From Alteromonas lipotrueae (GTDB lineage Bacteria > Pseudomonadota > Gammaproteobacteria > Enterobacterales > Alteromonadaceae): a stretch of DNA of 56,364 nt. Each line of letters begins with the position of its first letter. Position 1 is the first letter of the stretch. The notes below the pieces were generated by a model that searched no databases, was not told where the DNA came from, and saw nothing but the letters and a program-made list of their open reading frames with translations. A program made the position numbers and the translations under genes. The DNA is taken from positions 1 to 56,364 of the forward strand of contig NZ_JAESDI010000022.1 of NCBI RefSeq assembly GCF_019249215.1, in the 5' to 3' direction. This document shows, in pieces, positions 48,958-56,364 of this stretch.

Positions 48958-50217
48958 TTACGTTGCAGATCTGTTGGCGAAAGTAGCGGCGTCTGACTTT
49001 TTGTCACGCCGAAACATAATGACGAATAGCCCAGCAACGATTGCACTATAAAGTGCAAAGCAGTTCATGATGCCTTGCCAATCTTTTACCCCGTTTTCGG
49101 TGAAAAAGGCGTCGATAATGTAGCCACTTGCGAAACTACCAATGATAGTCCCCAAACCTATTACTACGACTTGAAATAAGCCCTGTGCACTGGAGCGCAT
49201 AGAGGGATCTGTTTCTTTTTCAATAAACAAAGAACCTGACAAATTGAAGAAGTCGAATGCCATCCCCCACACAATCATTGAGCCAATTAGCAGAAATAGG
49301 CCATCTACTGGGTTTCCATAGGCAAGCATCAACCAGCGAAACACCCAAGCGACCATGCTGATTATCATCACTGTGCGAATGCCCCACTTTTTGAGGGCAA
49401 AGGGTACAATCAAAATAAAGAGCATTTCTGAAAATTGCCCAAGCGATACCACAATGGCCGGAAACTTTAATAAGGGTGAACTTGCGTATTCAGCAATATC
49501 TTTGAAATGGTGAATATAGGCACCAGCATAGGCATTGCTCAGCTGCATGCACACGCCCAATAACATAGAGAAAATAAGAAAAACTGCCATTCGGTACTCT
49601 TTGAACAGCGTAAAGGCATCAAAGCCCAACAAATTACCCAGTGTGGTACGCGATTTTTGATTTAGCGGCGTACACTTTGGCATGGTAAGAGCGATACCTG
49701 CGACAATTAGCGAAGCCCCCGCTGATATATAAAATTGCCATGCCGAGGTTTCTAATCCAGATAAACTGGTTATCCACATGCCAGCCGCAAACCCCGCAGT
49801 CCCCCAAACTCGAAGCGGTGGATACTCTCTGATTATATCCATGCTCGCATCATCCATGGTTCGATACGAAATTGAGAATATCAATGATATCGTGGGCATA
49901 TAAAAGCACATATTTAGCAACATAACCCAAAAGAGTATGGCTGGATCATCGACCATAGGAATAAATAGCATGGTTACCGCACAACCTATGTGCAGCATAC
50001 TGTATAACCTTTCAGCGTTAATCCAGCGGTCGGCGATTGCCCCTATCGTTGCAGGCATAAATAGCGCTGCTATTCCAATAGTTGAAAAAACAGCACCGAA
50101 CTCTGAAGCAGTCCATCCCTTCGTGTTAAACGCATAGGCTCCAATAGTAATAAGCCAAGAGCCCCACGCCACAAATTGCAAGAATTGCATTTGCCCAATT
50201 TTGAGTTTTAATCCCAT
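48958..50217 (-). CDS. MFS transporter of the nucleoside:H+ symporter type
   Basis: The 419-residue protein has about 12 membrane helices. The N-terminus (MQFLQFVAWGSWLITIGAYA, about 10-29) and the loop GAIADRWINAERLYSMLHIG (about 59-78) are characteristic of NupG/XapB-like nucleoside symporters. With a GH127 enzyme next to it, the cargo may be an arabinoside or another furanoside, of which nucleosides are one kind. Transport across the inner membrane by proton symport is the family mechanism. Specificity is inferred only. Confidence 0.85.
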   Translation of the reverse strand: MGLKLKIGQMQFLQFVAWGSWLITIGAYAFNTKGWTASEFGAVFSTIGIAALFMPATIGAIADRWINAERLYSMLHIGCAVTMLFIPMVDDPAILFWVMLLNMCFYMPTISLIFSISYRTMDDASMDIIREYPPLRVWGTAGFAAGMWITSLSGLETSAWQFYISAGASLIVAGIALTMPKCTPLNQKSRTTLGNLLGFDAFTLFKEYRMAVFLIFSMLLGVCMQLSNAYAGAYIHHFKDIAEYASSPLLKFPAIVVSLGQFSEMLFILIVPFALKKWGIRTVMIISMVAWVFRWLMLAYGNPVDGLFLLIGSMIVWGMAFDFFNLSGSLFIEKETDPSMRSSAQGLFQVVVIGLGTIIGSFASGYIIDAFFTENGVKDWQGIMNCFALYSAIVAGLFVIMFRRDKKSDAATFANRSAT

Positions 50218-50305
50218 TGCGTATTCCTAAACACAGTTAATGTACTAATGGTTTCACGCCAGATGAACATTCTTAAATTAACGTTTGACGGTAGTTAGCT
50301 AAGAA

Positions 50306-51016
50306 CTAAGCAACCAACTTCTCTTCTAATAAGTTAACGAATATCAACGCCCAAGCAGGCACATAGGTGATCCATATCTCATTTTGCAACCAAGCACTTT
50401 GGCTGATCGCGGGGTCGGGATAAAACAGTACAAATGCCACCCCCATATCGGACAGCAGCATAAGGAAACCAGCAATGGCAAACCGCGTAGCCACTTTGTT
50501 GTTGTAATAGCCTCGGTGCAAACAACACAGGGCATTCCAAGCCATGAAACTGACAACAAGAGAAAACACAATCGCCAATATAAACATAACCCCCTGAATA
50601 TTAGGCAGTAAAATGGACAAAACTGGCAGTATAACTAGCAACACAGGAATAGCCTTGAGCATATCGCTTTTCTGTAGGGCGAAATTTTTGGCAAATAGCA
50701 AAGAAAGGGTTGCGTAGGCACACATAAACGCAAGCATGCCCAGTGGATTGCTAATATGATCATAGTCAGGCAAAAATATGCCTGAAATGACTAAAAACAC
50801 ATCTCCCAAACCAATAAAGAGGATTGCGTATCCAATCGTTTGATGATCTTTTGATTTCTTTTTAACCATCAAAGATGCAAGAACCAAGGACATTATTACG
50901 GTGAAAAGTACAACGCCAATTATTGGGTTCTTAATTTCTAGGGGATGCTGTAAATATAATATCCCACATAGATCGACTAAAAATATTGTTAGAATTATTT
51001 TTTGAATTTGACTCAA
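50306..51016 (-). CDS. YhhN-like membrane protein (TMEM86/lysoplasmalogenase fold)
   Basis: The 236-residue protein has about eight membrane helices. It has the family's two polar intramembrane sites GDVFLVISG (about 82-90) and LLSDMGVAF (about 194-202), whose aspartates are conserved in lysoplasmalogenase relatives. The region GMLAFMCAYATLSLLF also fits. It lies upstream of the MFS and GH127 genes in the same direction, with an 88-bp gap, so cotranscription is possible, but no functional link is evident. The activity of bacterial YhhN proteins is mostly unproven. Confidence 0.75.
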   Translation of the reverse strand: MSQIQKIILTIFLVDLCGILYLQHPLEIKNPIIGVVLFTVIMSLVLASLMVKKKSKDHQTIGYAILFIGLGDVFLVISGIFLPDYDHISNPLGMLAFMCAYATLSLLFAKNFALQKSDMLKAIPVLLVILPVLSILLPNIQGVMFILAIVFSLVVSFMAWNALCCLHRGYYNNKVATRFAIAGFLMLLSDMGVAFVLFYPDPAISQSAWLQNEIWITYVPAWALIFVNLLEEKLVA

Positions 51017-51706
51017 AATTTCATCTCCGCCTAAACATACGTAGCATCAAAAGTGCGCAATAATTAAAAGCATAAAAATATAAAAAGTGAAAAAATCACT
51101 TCCTGACAAAACCATTCACCAGACTAATCTCTCACCAATTTAATCTATAAATCGCCGATCAAATTACAAAACAAAATTTTGAAATGCAAATACGATAAAA
51201 AGCTGAGAAGACAGAAAAAAAAACACCAAGAAAAACATAAACCACTGTTTAACAAAATAATTTAAAGAATCAACATGGATGCAATCCTTCCAAACGTAAA
51301 ATTATCCACGGTTTTTTTGGTCTCTGCGGTCAAACAGTGTCGCTTTAGGGACAATGTAAACGAGATGTTATTACTTTATATTTTAACCATCAGCGTCCAG
51401 ACACGACCCAAAAAAATTTAAGACTATGAATTTATTAAATTTTTAAATTATTTTAGTAGACCAAGAGGTAGTCGAAGCGTTTGTAATAACGCCTCTTTAA
51501 CGCCTAATGCAGACAACAACACCGAGTGTAATGAGAGCAAAATGAAAAGCATTCATTTTTAGGCAGAACCTTGAATAGGGTGACTAGGTTTAATTAATAA
51601 AAAAGAAATTTATTTAAATTTATAAAAATATATTCGCATTAAAAAAGAATAAAAAAATAAATATTTAATGCTAGAGAAAAGTATTAAGAACTATAGGGGA
51701 AATAAT
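51017..51706. other. Long AT-rich non-coding region
   Basis: This 690-bp gap between the YhhN gene (leftward) and the TonB receptor (rightward) contains no convincing gene. It is strongly AT-rich with A runs (51201-51240, 51590-51665), probably holding the divergent promoters and the operator of a local regulator such as the AraC protein at 54322. No strong palindrome or Fur box was found. Confidence 0.5.
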
Positions 51707-54274
51707 ATGTTTAGGAAGAAAAAAGTAGCTCATGCGATTGTTTCAGCATTTGTACTAGCTTCACTATCAGCAGGCGCCCAAGACACGGAAACCACTGAGA
51801 AAGAAATAGAAGTGATCAATGTTACTGCCCAAAAGCGGGTTCAAAATATTCTCAAGGTGCCAGTTACGGTTGGCACTGTGTCAGCGGGTTTAATCAAAGA
51901 AACGGGTTCTACATTATTAGCTGATATTGATAAATTCATTCCTGGATTTGATTTTAGTGATGAAGGTTTTACCCAAGCTGGGGTTAGTATGCGTGGTATT
52001 AGTAGCCCAAGCATTAGTGCTGGGGGTGACCCGTCATCCGCTACTTTTTATGATGATACTTACATGCCTAGAGCAGCCCAAAATGTATTGTTTTCTGATA
52101 TGGCTAGGGTTGAAGTATTAAAAGGCCCACAAGGTACTTTATTTGGCCGAAATGCGGCTATGGGGGTAGTGAATATGGTACCCAACGCCCCCCACGACGA
52201 ATTCGAAGGCTTTGTACGCGCGTTGTTTGGCACCGACAAATTACAGCGCTATGAAGGTATGATTAACGTCCCCATTACCGACAATGTTTATGTACGCGCT
52301 AATTTCTTGTCTAACCGGCAAGATGGCTTTATGGAGAACATCTATCAAGCTAGTTGGAATGAAAATAACAAAAATTGGGGCATTGGCGAAAAAGGCCACG
52401 ATGCTGCCCGAGTGGCAGTATTGTGGGATATCTCCGCGACCACCAATTTCCTTATTGCCTATGAGTGGGATAAATTAGACCAAGGCGCCGAAATAAATTT
52501 TGGGTTCAATGAATACGCCTATAACGGTGGCCTCACACCGTTTGGCAACAAAACCGAAAATGATGTAAGAGCAGGCGGTGAATCTCGCGACATGACTGCA
52601 ACTATTGTTAAATTCAATCATGAATTTAACAATCAGCTTTCCATGAAATATGTTGCAAGTTACCGAGAGTGGTTAACTAACAACGCACAAGAAGAAGATG
52701 GCACTGCCGATATTACCCGCTATTTTGATACGGTAAATGTTGAAGATTCTGATATTTTCTATACCGAAATGCAGATTAATTTTATAAATAGCAAAATTAA
52801 TGCAGTAGCGGGCTTCTCATATTCTAAAGAAAATGTAGGGCAAACAACCAAGCTAAATGCGACGACCAATTCTGTCAGCCGTATGATTACCGGCGAATTA
52901 AACAACGTCATTCGCGATGGTGTAGCCCAGCAAATTGCTGGCATGATTGGCGGCAACACTGATGCCCATGCTGCTGGTGCATTTGGTCCAGGTGTCACTT
53001 TTGATGCCGCTGTTGACTCCTTCTACACCGCTAGTGGCTTCCCCATGGATCATATATGGAATGCTGATGAATGGGCAGGCGCGCTGAATGCTATGGGTGT
53101 AGCGGGTGACATTATGACAGCCATTGGTATGCCCGACGTTCCCCTCACCGGTGATATTGTTAATGCCACGGGTGATTTAACCTACGATATTGTTTCGCAA
53201 CAAATGGGGATTGCAGAAATATTTGGCCCAAGTGCTTCCGGTATTTTTTGGGAAGAGCGGGTGTACAACACAGGTGACTTCACCAACTGGGGTATCTATG
53301 GTGACATAGATTACTCAATTACTGATAAGTGGCATGTAATTGTAGGTGCGCGTTACTCTACTGATAAAAAGGACTTTACCTGGTATATACCCGAAACCAG
53401 TTTTAACCAAGTTCGCCCAGGTGTAAGCAACCTTATTTTCCCAATGGCTGATCTAACGGCCTCTGATGAATGGTCTCAAACGACTGGTCGCCTAGTTACC
53501 AGTTATGAATTGACCGAAAACGATATGTTCTTTGCGTCCTACTCTACAGGATATAAATCCGGTGGTTTTGACTCGTTAACGCCCAATCCTGAAGCGTTTG
53601 AACCAGAAGAAACCTCAAACATAGAGTTTGGCTATAAAGGCATTTTATGGCAGCAAGTTATCGCCAATGTCAGTGCCTACTATATGGAGTTAGATAACTT
53701 CCAAACTACCGTTGATACTAAACCTCCGGGATATACACAGGCTATTCCCACAGTATTAAATGATAATAGACAGATTACCGGCGTGGAACTGGATTTACGC
53801 TGGCACCTAAACCCCAGTATTACTCTAGGGTTAGTTAGCGAAATACGCAGTATGGATACAGATTCACCAGCATTCTACAACGGTGAAGGGACATTTATCG
53901 ACGCAGCCACCACATCCACAGATTCAGCGGTAAATTACACCCTAACATTTGACTGGATGCCTGATTTTGGCGTAGGTAACACAAACTTACATGTGGACTA
54001 CCAGTTTGTTGAAAATATCAATAGCGAACAACCGGGTCTCGAGGAGTATAAAAAAGCTATCGACGCATACTTTTATGACACGAAAGACTTAAATGCGCGT
54101 TTATCTTGGTATAACGAAAGCGACACGCTGGAAATTGGTTTATGGGGTAAAAATTTACTGAACAAACGGTACGTAATGGGGGTAGGTGGATTAACGGCGA
54201 GCGTTTTTAATACGCCTACTGGCGAGATTACAAGAGGGCGAGAGCTAGGCATTGATATTAAATATATGTTCTAA
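51707..54274 (+). CDS. TonB-dependent receptor, large, probably for carbohydrate
   Basis: The 855-residue protein from the ATG at 51707 (AGGGGA eight bases before) has a signal peptide (about 1-25, VAHAIVSAFVLASLSAGAQ). The in-frame start at 51668 would place 13 extra residues before it. The plug contains VINVTAQKRVQNILKVPVTV and VEVLKGPQGTLFGRNAAMG (about 128-146), and the barrel ends IDIKYMF. It resembles broad-substrate receptors of Alteromonadales and has no Fur box. It is flanked by the GH127/MFS genes on one side and an AraC regulator on the other, so it may take up the glycoside those genes use. A terminator follows. Confidence 0.9.
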   Translation: MFRKKKVAHAIVSAFVLASLSAGAQDTETTEKEIEVINVTAQKRVQNILKVPVTVGTVSAGLIKETGSTLLADIDKFIPGFDFSDEGFTQAGVSMRGISSPSISAGGDPSSATFYDDTYMPRAAQNVLFSDMARVEVLKGPQGTLFGRNAAMGVVNMVPNAPHDEFEGFVRALFGTDKLQRYEGMINVPITDNVYVRANFLSNRQDGFMENIYQASWNENNKNWGIGEKGHDAARVAVLWDISATTNFLIAYEWDKLDQGAEINFGFNEYAYNGGLTPFGNKTENDVRAGGESRDMTATIVKFNHEFNNQLSMKYVASYREWLTNNAQEEDGTADITRYFDTVNVEDSDIFYTEMQINFINSKINAVAGFSYSKENVGQTTKLNATTNSVSRMITGELNNVIRDGVAQQIAGMIGGNTDAHAAGAFGPGVTFDAAVDSFYTASGFPMDHIWNADEWAGALNAMGVAGDIMTAIGMPDVPLTGDIVNATGDLTYDIVSQQMGIAEIFGPSASGIFWEERVYNTGDFTNWGIYGDIDYSITDKWHVIVGARYSTDKKDFTWYIPETSFNQVRPGVSNLIFPMADLTASDEWSQTTGRLVTSYELTENDMFFASYSTGYKSGGFDSLTPNPEAFEPEETSNIEFGYKGILWQQVIANVSAYYMELDNFQTTVDTKPPGYTQAIPTVLNDNRQITGVELDLRWHLNPSITLGLVSEIRSMDTDSPAFYNGEGTFIDAATTSTDSAVNYTLTFDWMPDFGVGNTNLHVDYQFVENINSEQPGLEEYKKAIDAYFYDTKDLNARLSWYNESDTLEIGLWGKNLLNKRYVMGVGGLTASVFNTPTGEITRGRELGIDIKYMF

Positions 54275-54306
54275 CCCATACGGATCCCAAACCTAAAAAG
54301 TTTTAT

Positions 54307-54346
54307 TGGAGGCCTTGTTCGTCACTGTGTGGGGCTTCCATTTTTT
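54307..54346 (+). terminator. Intrinsic terminator after the TonB receptor
   Basis: TGGAGGCC (54307-54314) pairs with GGCTTCCA (54333-54340), including one G-U pair, and is followed by six T. It overlaps the end of the intergenic region and ends shortly after the stop of the leftward AraC gene begins. Confidence 0.7.
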
Positions 54347-55365
54347 ATTATTGCCATAGGTGTTTGACGGAAAGACTGTGGAGTAAGCCCCGTCCATCGT
54401 TTAAATGCACGTTGAAATGCACTTTGTTCCGAATATCCTAGCATTAGCGAAATATACAACAACTTGTGATCGGTTTGGCTCAAGTACGATGTTGCTAGAC
54501 TAATACGAATGTCTTCCAACAGATTGGTTAAATTGGTGCCTTCCTTTTGAAATTTTCGCTGAACTTGTCTCGGGCTAATCGACAAATGGTTGGCTATATC
54601 GGTTAGCTCAGGTACTCGCTCAGGTAGGGTTTCAACGATAAACTGAGTAATAATTTCTAAAGATACATTGGAACGTAGTGAAGCGAGCTGATTCTCAGCG
54701 TGGCAGCATAAAACGTTCATCACTTCTTCATTGTACGACTTTATCGGAATGTTCAGCGAAGATTCGTTAATAATTACGCCGTTGAAATTCGCATTGAAGA
54801 AGACAGGGCAACCAAAGAAGGCTTCATATTCACCAACATCAGCCAATGGTGAATGGTTAAAATGCACCGATATCGGTTTATCATCAGATTGATAGTGGGT
54901 AAACGCAAAGGTTATCCATGCAGATATTACGTGCTCAATATTATTTGAGCTTGCTTCCATACCCGAGAGCCAACGCAGAATTATCCTATCGCCATCTTTT
55001 TCATGATATGCCCTTCCTGAGTTACCTAACAAACACTGGTATCGCTTCTGATATTCTAAAACCTTCCACAAGTTGGGGCTTGCCGTTACGATATGACCAA
55101 ACAGACCCCAAATACTAATATCGAACGTTTTCCCGAACTTAAACCCAATATTCTTTATACCAAGTTCCCGAGCTCCATATGAAAGTAGCTTTTCATATTC
55201 GTGACTTGCATAGTGCCTAGACGACTGATTGATTTCATCGGCATCCGTATCAATTAACTCCAACAGTTTTGTTCTTTCGATGCCTTTAGATGCTAAAAAA
55301 TTAATAACGGCCCGAATAAAGTAATAGGGAAAATTGATGGTAAACAACGTCAGTTTATTATTCAT
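54322..55365 (-). CDS. AraC-family regulator with N-terminal arabinose-binding-like domain (OruR type)
   Basis: The 347-residue protein has an N-terminal ligand domain of the OruR/AraC_binding type (about 20-205, with ISIWGLFGHIVTASPNLWK near 87-105) and a C-terminal double helix-turn-helix (about 245-340). The latter includes ISPRQVQRKFQKEGTNL and LGYSEQSAFQRAFKRWTGLTP (first 20 shown in part). It is convergent with the TonB receptor gene and is a likely regulator of it and perhaps of the GH127/MFS genes, as inferred from position. Proteins of this type sense diverse small molecules, so the name does not imply arabinose. Confidence 0.88.
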   Translation of the reverse strand: MNNKLTLFTINFPYYFIRAVINFLASKGIERTKLLELIDTDADEINQSSRHYASHEYEKLLSYGARELGIKNIGFKFGKTFDISIWGLFGHIVTASPNLWKVLEYQKRYQCLLGNSGRAYHEKDGDRIILRWLSGMEASSNNIEHVISAWITFAFTHYQSDDKPISVHFNHSPLADVGEYEAFFGCPVFFNANFNGVIINESSLNIPIKSYNEEVMNVLCCHAENQLASLRSNVSLEIITQFIVETLPERVPELTDIANHLSISPRQVQRKFQKEGTNLTNLLEDIRISLATSYLSQTDHKLLYISLMLGYSEQSAFQRAFKRWTGLTPQSFRQTPMAIIKNGSPTQ

Positions 55366-55418
55366 TTTCTAGTTTAAAGGCTCTATGTGATTAATAATTA
55401 TTGTTTTAAAACAGCTAT

Positions 55419-55580
55419 TTGACACTTTCACCATTTAGCTATATTTGTTGTCAATAAGCAAGGTTACTTTACGCTAGCTGTATAAAAATGTATCTCGTTC
55501 AGTCAATAAGGTAAATAGGAAGATAACGGCCCATGATACTGGCGAGAACTCGGGCTTTTCTTCATGCTCGCCCAGTTTTA
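55419..55580 (+). ncRNA. Possible small RNA with promoter and terminator
   Basis: TTGACA (55419-55424) is followed by TATATT (55440-55445), a weak but recognisable promoter. At 55538-55576, ACTGGCGAG pairs with CTCGCCCAGT (one bulge), followed by TTTTATT, which looks like an intrinsic terminator. No rightward gene lies before it that it could serve. A transcript of about 130 nt is therefore possible. This is a pattern-based guess. The rest of 55366-55716 is gene-free and carries a TATAAT element (55665-55670) that may be the promoter of the next gene. Confidence 0.35.
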
Positions 55581-55716
55581 TTCGGCCGACGTCGCCAAAC
55601 AATGTTCACCTGACCTCGATAGCTTTATTACTAAGCTTTTTCAATATGCACCGCTAATTACGGTTATAATAGCGGTTAAACCGTTTTCGAATTCGATAGA
55701 CCAACCTGAGTAGAAT

Positions 55717-55965
55717 ATGGCCCATAAAGTACGTTATAAATTTAATGGTGTGGCAAAAGAAATAAATTTTTCTTACAGCCGATATCAAAATATGCATGAA
55801 GCCGTGGCCGATGCTGAAGGAATAGACCTTACCCAGTTTTTGCAAACTGAGCAGCAACTTGCCTCAATCAGTAAAGACAAAAAAACTGTAAGAAATTTTA
55901 GAGATGCCGAATTTATAAAAATGGGATTTTCTGATTTGTACTTCTTAAAAAATGGCCAAGAATGA
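55717..55965 (+). CDS. DUF2960-like small protein
   Basis: An 82-residue protein, MAHKVRYKFNGVAKEINFSY at the start, with AVADAEGIDLTQFLQTEQQL (about 30-49) and AEFIKMGFSDLYFL (about 64-77) near the end. From memory this matches the DUF2960 family of Vibrio and Alteromonadales; the function is unknown. It has no signal peptide or membrane segment, so it is cytoplasmic. A TATAAT box lies about 50 bp upstream. It is encoded alone. Confidence 0.8.
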   Translation: MAHKVRYKFNGVAKEINFSYSRYQNMHEAVADAEGIDLTQFLQTEQQLASISKDKKTVRNFRDAEFIKMGFSDLYFLKNGQE

Positions 55966-56202
55966 TGGCGCTACACTTTACAACGCACAACAATACTGAA
56001 ACGACTTATGGGCATTAGTACGCGCAGAACTAAACCGAAAAGAAATTAAGGTTTACGGCTTTCGCATTACTGGTCATACACGACCCTTTTTTTATAGATG
56101 CCATTATGCGTTAAAGCTTTAAACGGGCATTTTATTCAAATAGTCCCGTGAAAGTTAATATTCAATTATCTCCCACTCAAGCATGTGTTTAAGGAAACCC
56201 CA

Positions 56203-56304
56203 AATACCCTGCAGGGTATAATTTGACATATATACCATTAAGGGTATATTTAACTTAATATACCTTATAAGGGATATCGCAACAGTTATACCTTGAAGGG
56301 GGTT
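56203..56304. promoter_or_regulatory. Four operators of the form TATACC-N6-GGTATA at 28-bp spacing
   Basis: Sites at 56203-56220, 56231-56248, 56259-56276 and 56287-56304 follow TATACC-N6-GGTATA. The second is perfect, the first has A for the first T, the third has one changed base on the right and the fourth has a degenerate right half. Their starts are exactly 28 bp apart. They lie directly ahead of the start codon at 56322. E. coli HipB binds several TATCC-N8-GGATA sites ahead of hipBA, so a similar autoregulated toxin-antitoxin control region is likely. Confidence 0.75.
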
Positions 56305-56321
56305 AATAGTGGAGAAACATA

Positions 56322-56364
56322 ATGAAGCTTAATAACTCAAAAGAACTGGCTGATTATATAAAGC
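56322..56364 (+). CDS. Start of a gene cut by the window end, possibly a HipB-like antitoxin
   Basis: Only 14 codons are visible: MKLNNSKELADYIK. GGAG lies seven bases before the ATG. A start such as KELADYIK is compatible with XRE-type antitoxins, which begin their helix-turn-helix with L..x.ik..R. The four phased operators immediately upstream support an autoregulated DNA-binding protein, with a toxin gene such as hipA expected downstream. With so little sequence the assignment rests mostly on the operators. Confidence 0.5.
   Translation, partial: MKLNNSKELADYIK

Noticed and set aside
51017..51706. Fur box or hidden gene in the long AT-rich gap
   Set aside because: No GATAAT repeats and no open frame with a ribosome-binding site; only A/T runs are seen.

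Overview
The window looks like chromosome of a marine gammaproteobacterium of the Alteromonadaceae type (Alteromonas, Glaciecola, Paraglaciecola or Colwellia relatives). This rests on three TonB-dependent receptors, a small DUF2960-like protein otherwise known to me from Vibrio and Alteromonadales, YcjX/YcjF, an RbbA-type ABC system, a GH127 enzyme and moderate GC. No rRNA, tRNA, insertion sequence or CRISPR array was seen. The taxonomic call is by pattern recognition, not by search.

Bases 1-14,800 are the most unusual part. A complete coenzyme F420 pathway (cofG, cofH, cofD, cofC, cofE, then an F420:NADP oxidoreductase) is packed into one operon with overlapping genes. It is followed by a luciferase-like (LLM) F420-dependent oxidoreductase and a TonB-dependent receptor. 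Upstream are a malonate/methylmalonate-semialdehyde dehydrogenase, an omega-amino-acid aminotransferase, a LysR regulator and a TetR regulator that closely resembles RutR. RutR is the uracil/thymine sensor of E. coli. A RutR-like palindrome, TTTACC-N4-GGTAAA, lies upstream of cofG, upstream of the TonB receptor and twice at the left edge. A second palindrome, TTTCAT-AAAC-ATGAAA, occurs identically between the aminotransferase and LysR genes and again before the TonB receptor. I read the block as one catabolic regulon in which F420 is made for the breakdown of a pyrimidine-like nitrogen compound through a beta-amino acid. The aminotransferase and semialdehyde dehydrogenase would carry out the last steps. 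The substrate is inference; the missing ring-opening genes should lie left of base 1.

Bases 14,800-22,050: an array of CAGCATGGATGCTG palindromes, then a TPP riboswitch and a thiamin operon (thiC, thiDE fusion, thiF, thiS, thiG, thiH).

Bases 22,050-46,990 are mostly housekeeping or accessory genes. They include a ThrE-type exporter, YcjX/YcjF, an AhpD-like protein, a metallo-beta-lactamase-fold hydrolase, LysR with acyl-CoA dehydrogenase, an 18-bp tandem repeat, the yhiI-rbbA-yhhJ ABC operon and valine catabolism (mmsB and a second mmsA, with LysR). A Fur-controlled siderophore receptor, a hybrid histidine kinase, a broken sulfotransferase gene and a lactate permease follow.

Bases 46,990-56,364: a GH127 beta-L-arabinofuranosidase with a nucleoside-symporter-type MFS protein and a YhhN protein, then a large TonB receptor and an AraC regulator, which look like a sugar-utilisation locus. 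After a DUF2960-like gene the window ends in the first codons of a gene preceded by four palindromes spaced exactly 28 bp apart, which resembles a hipBA-type control region.
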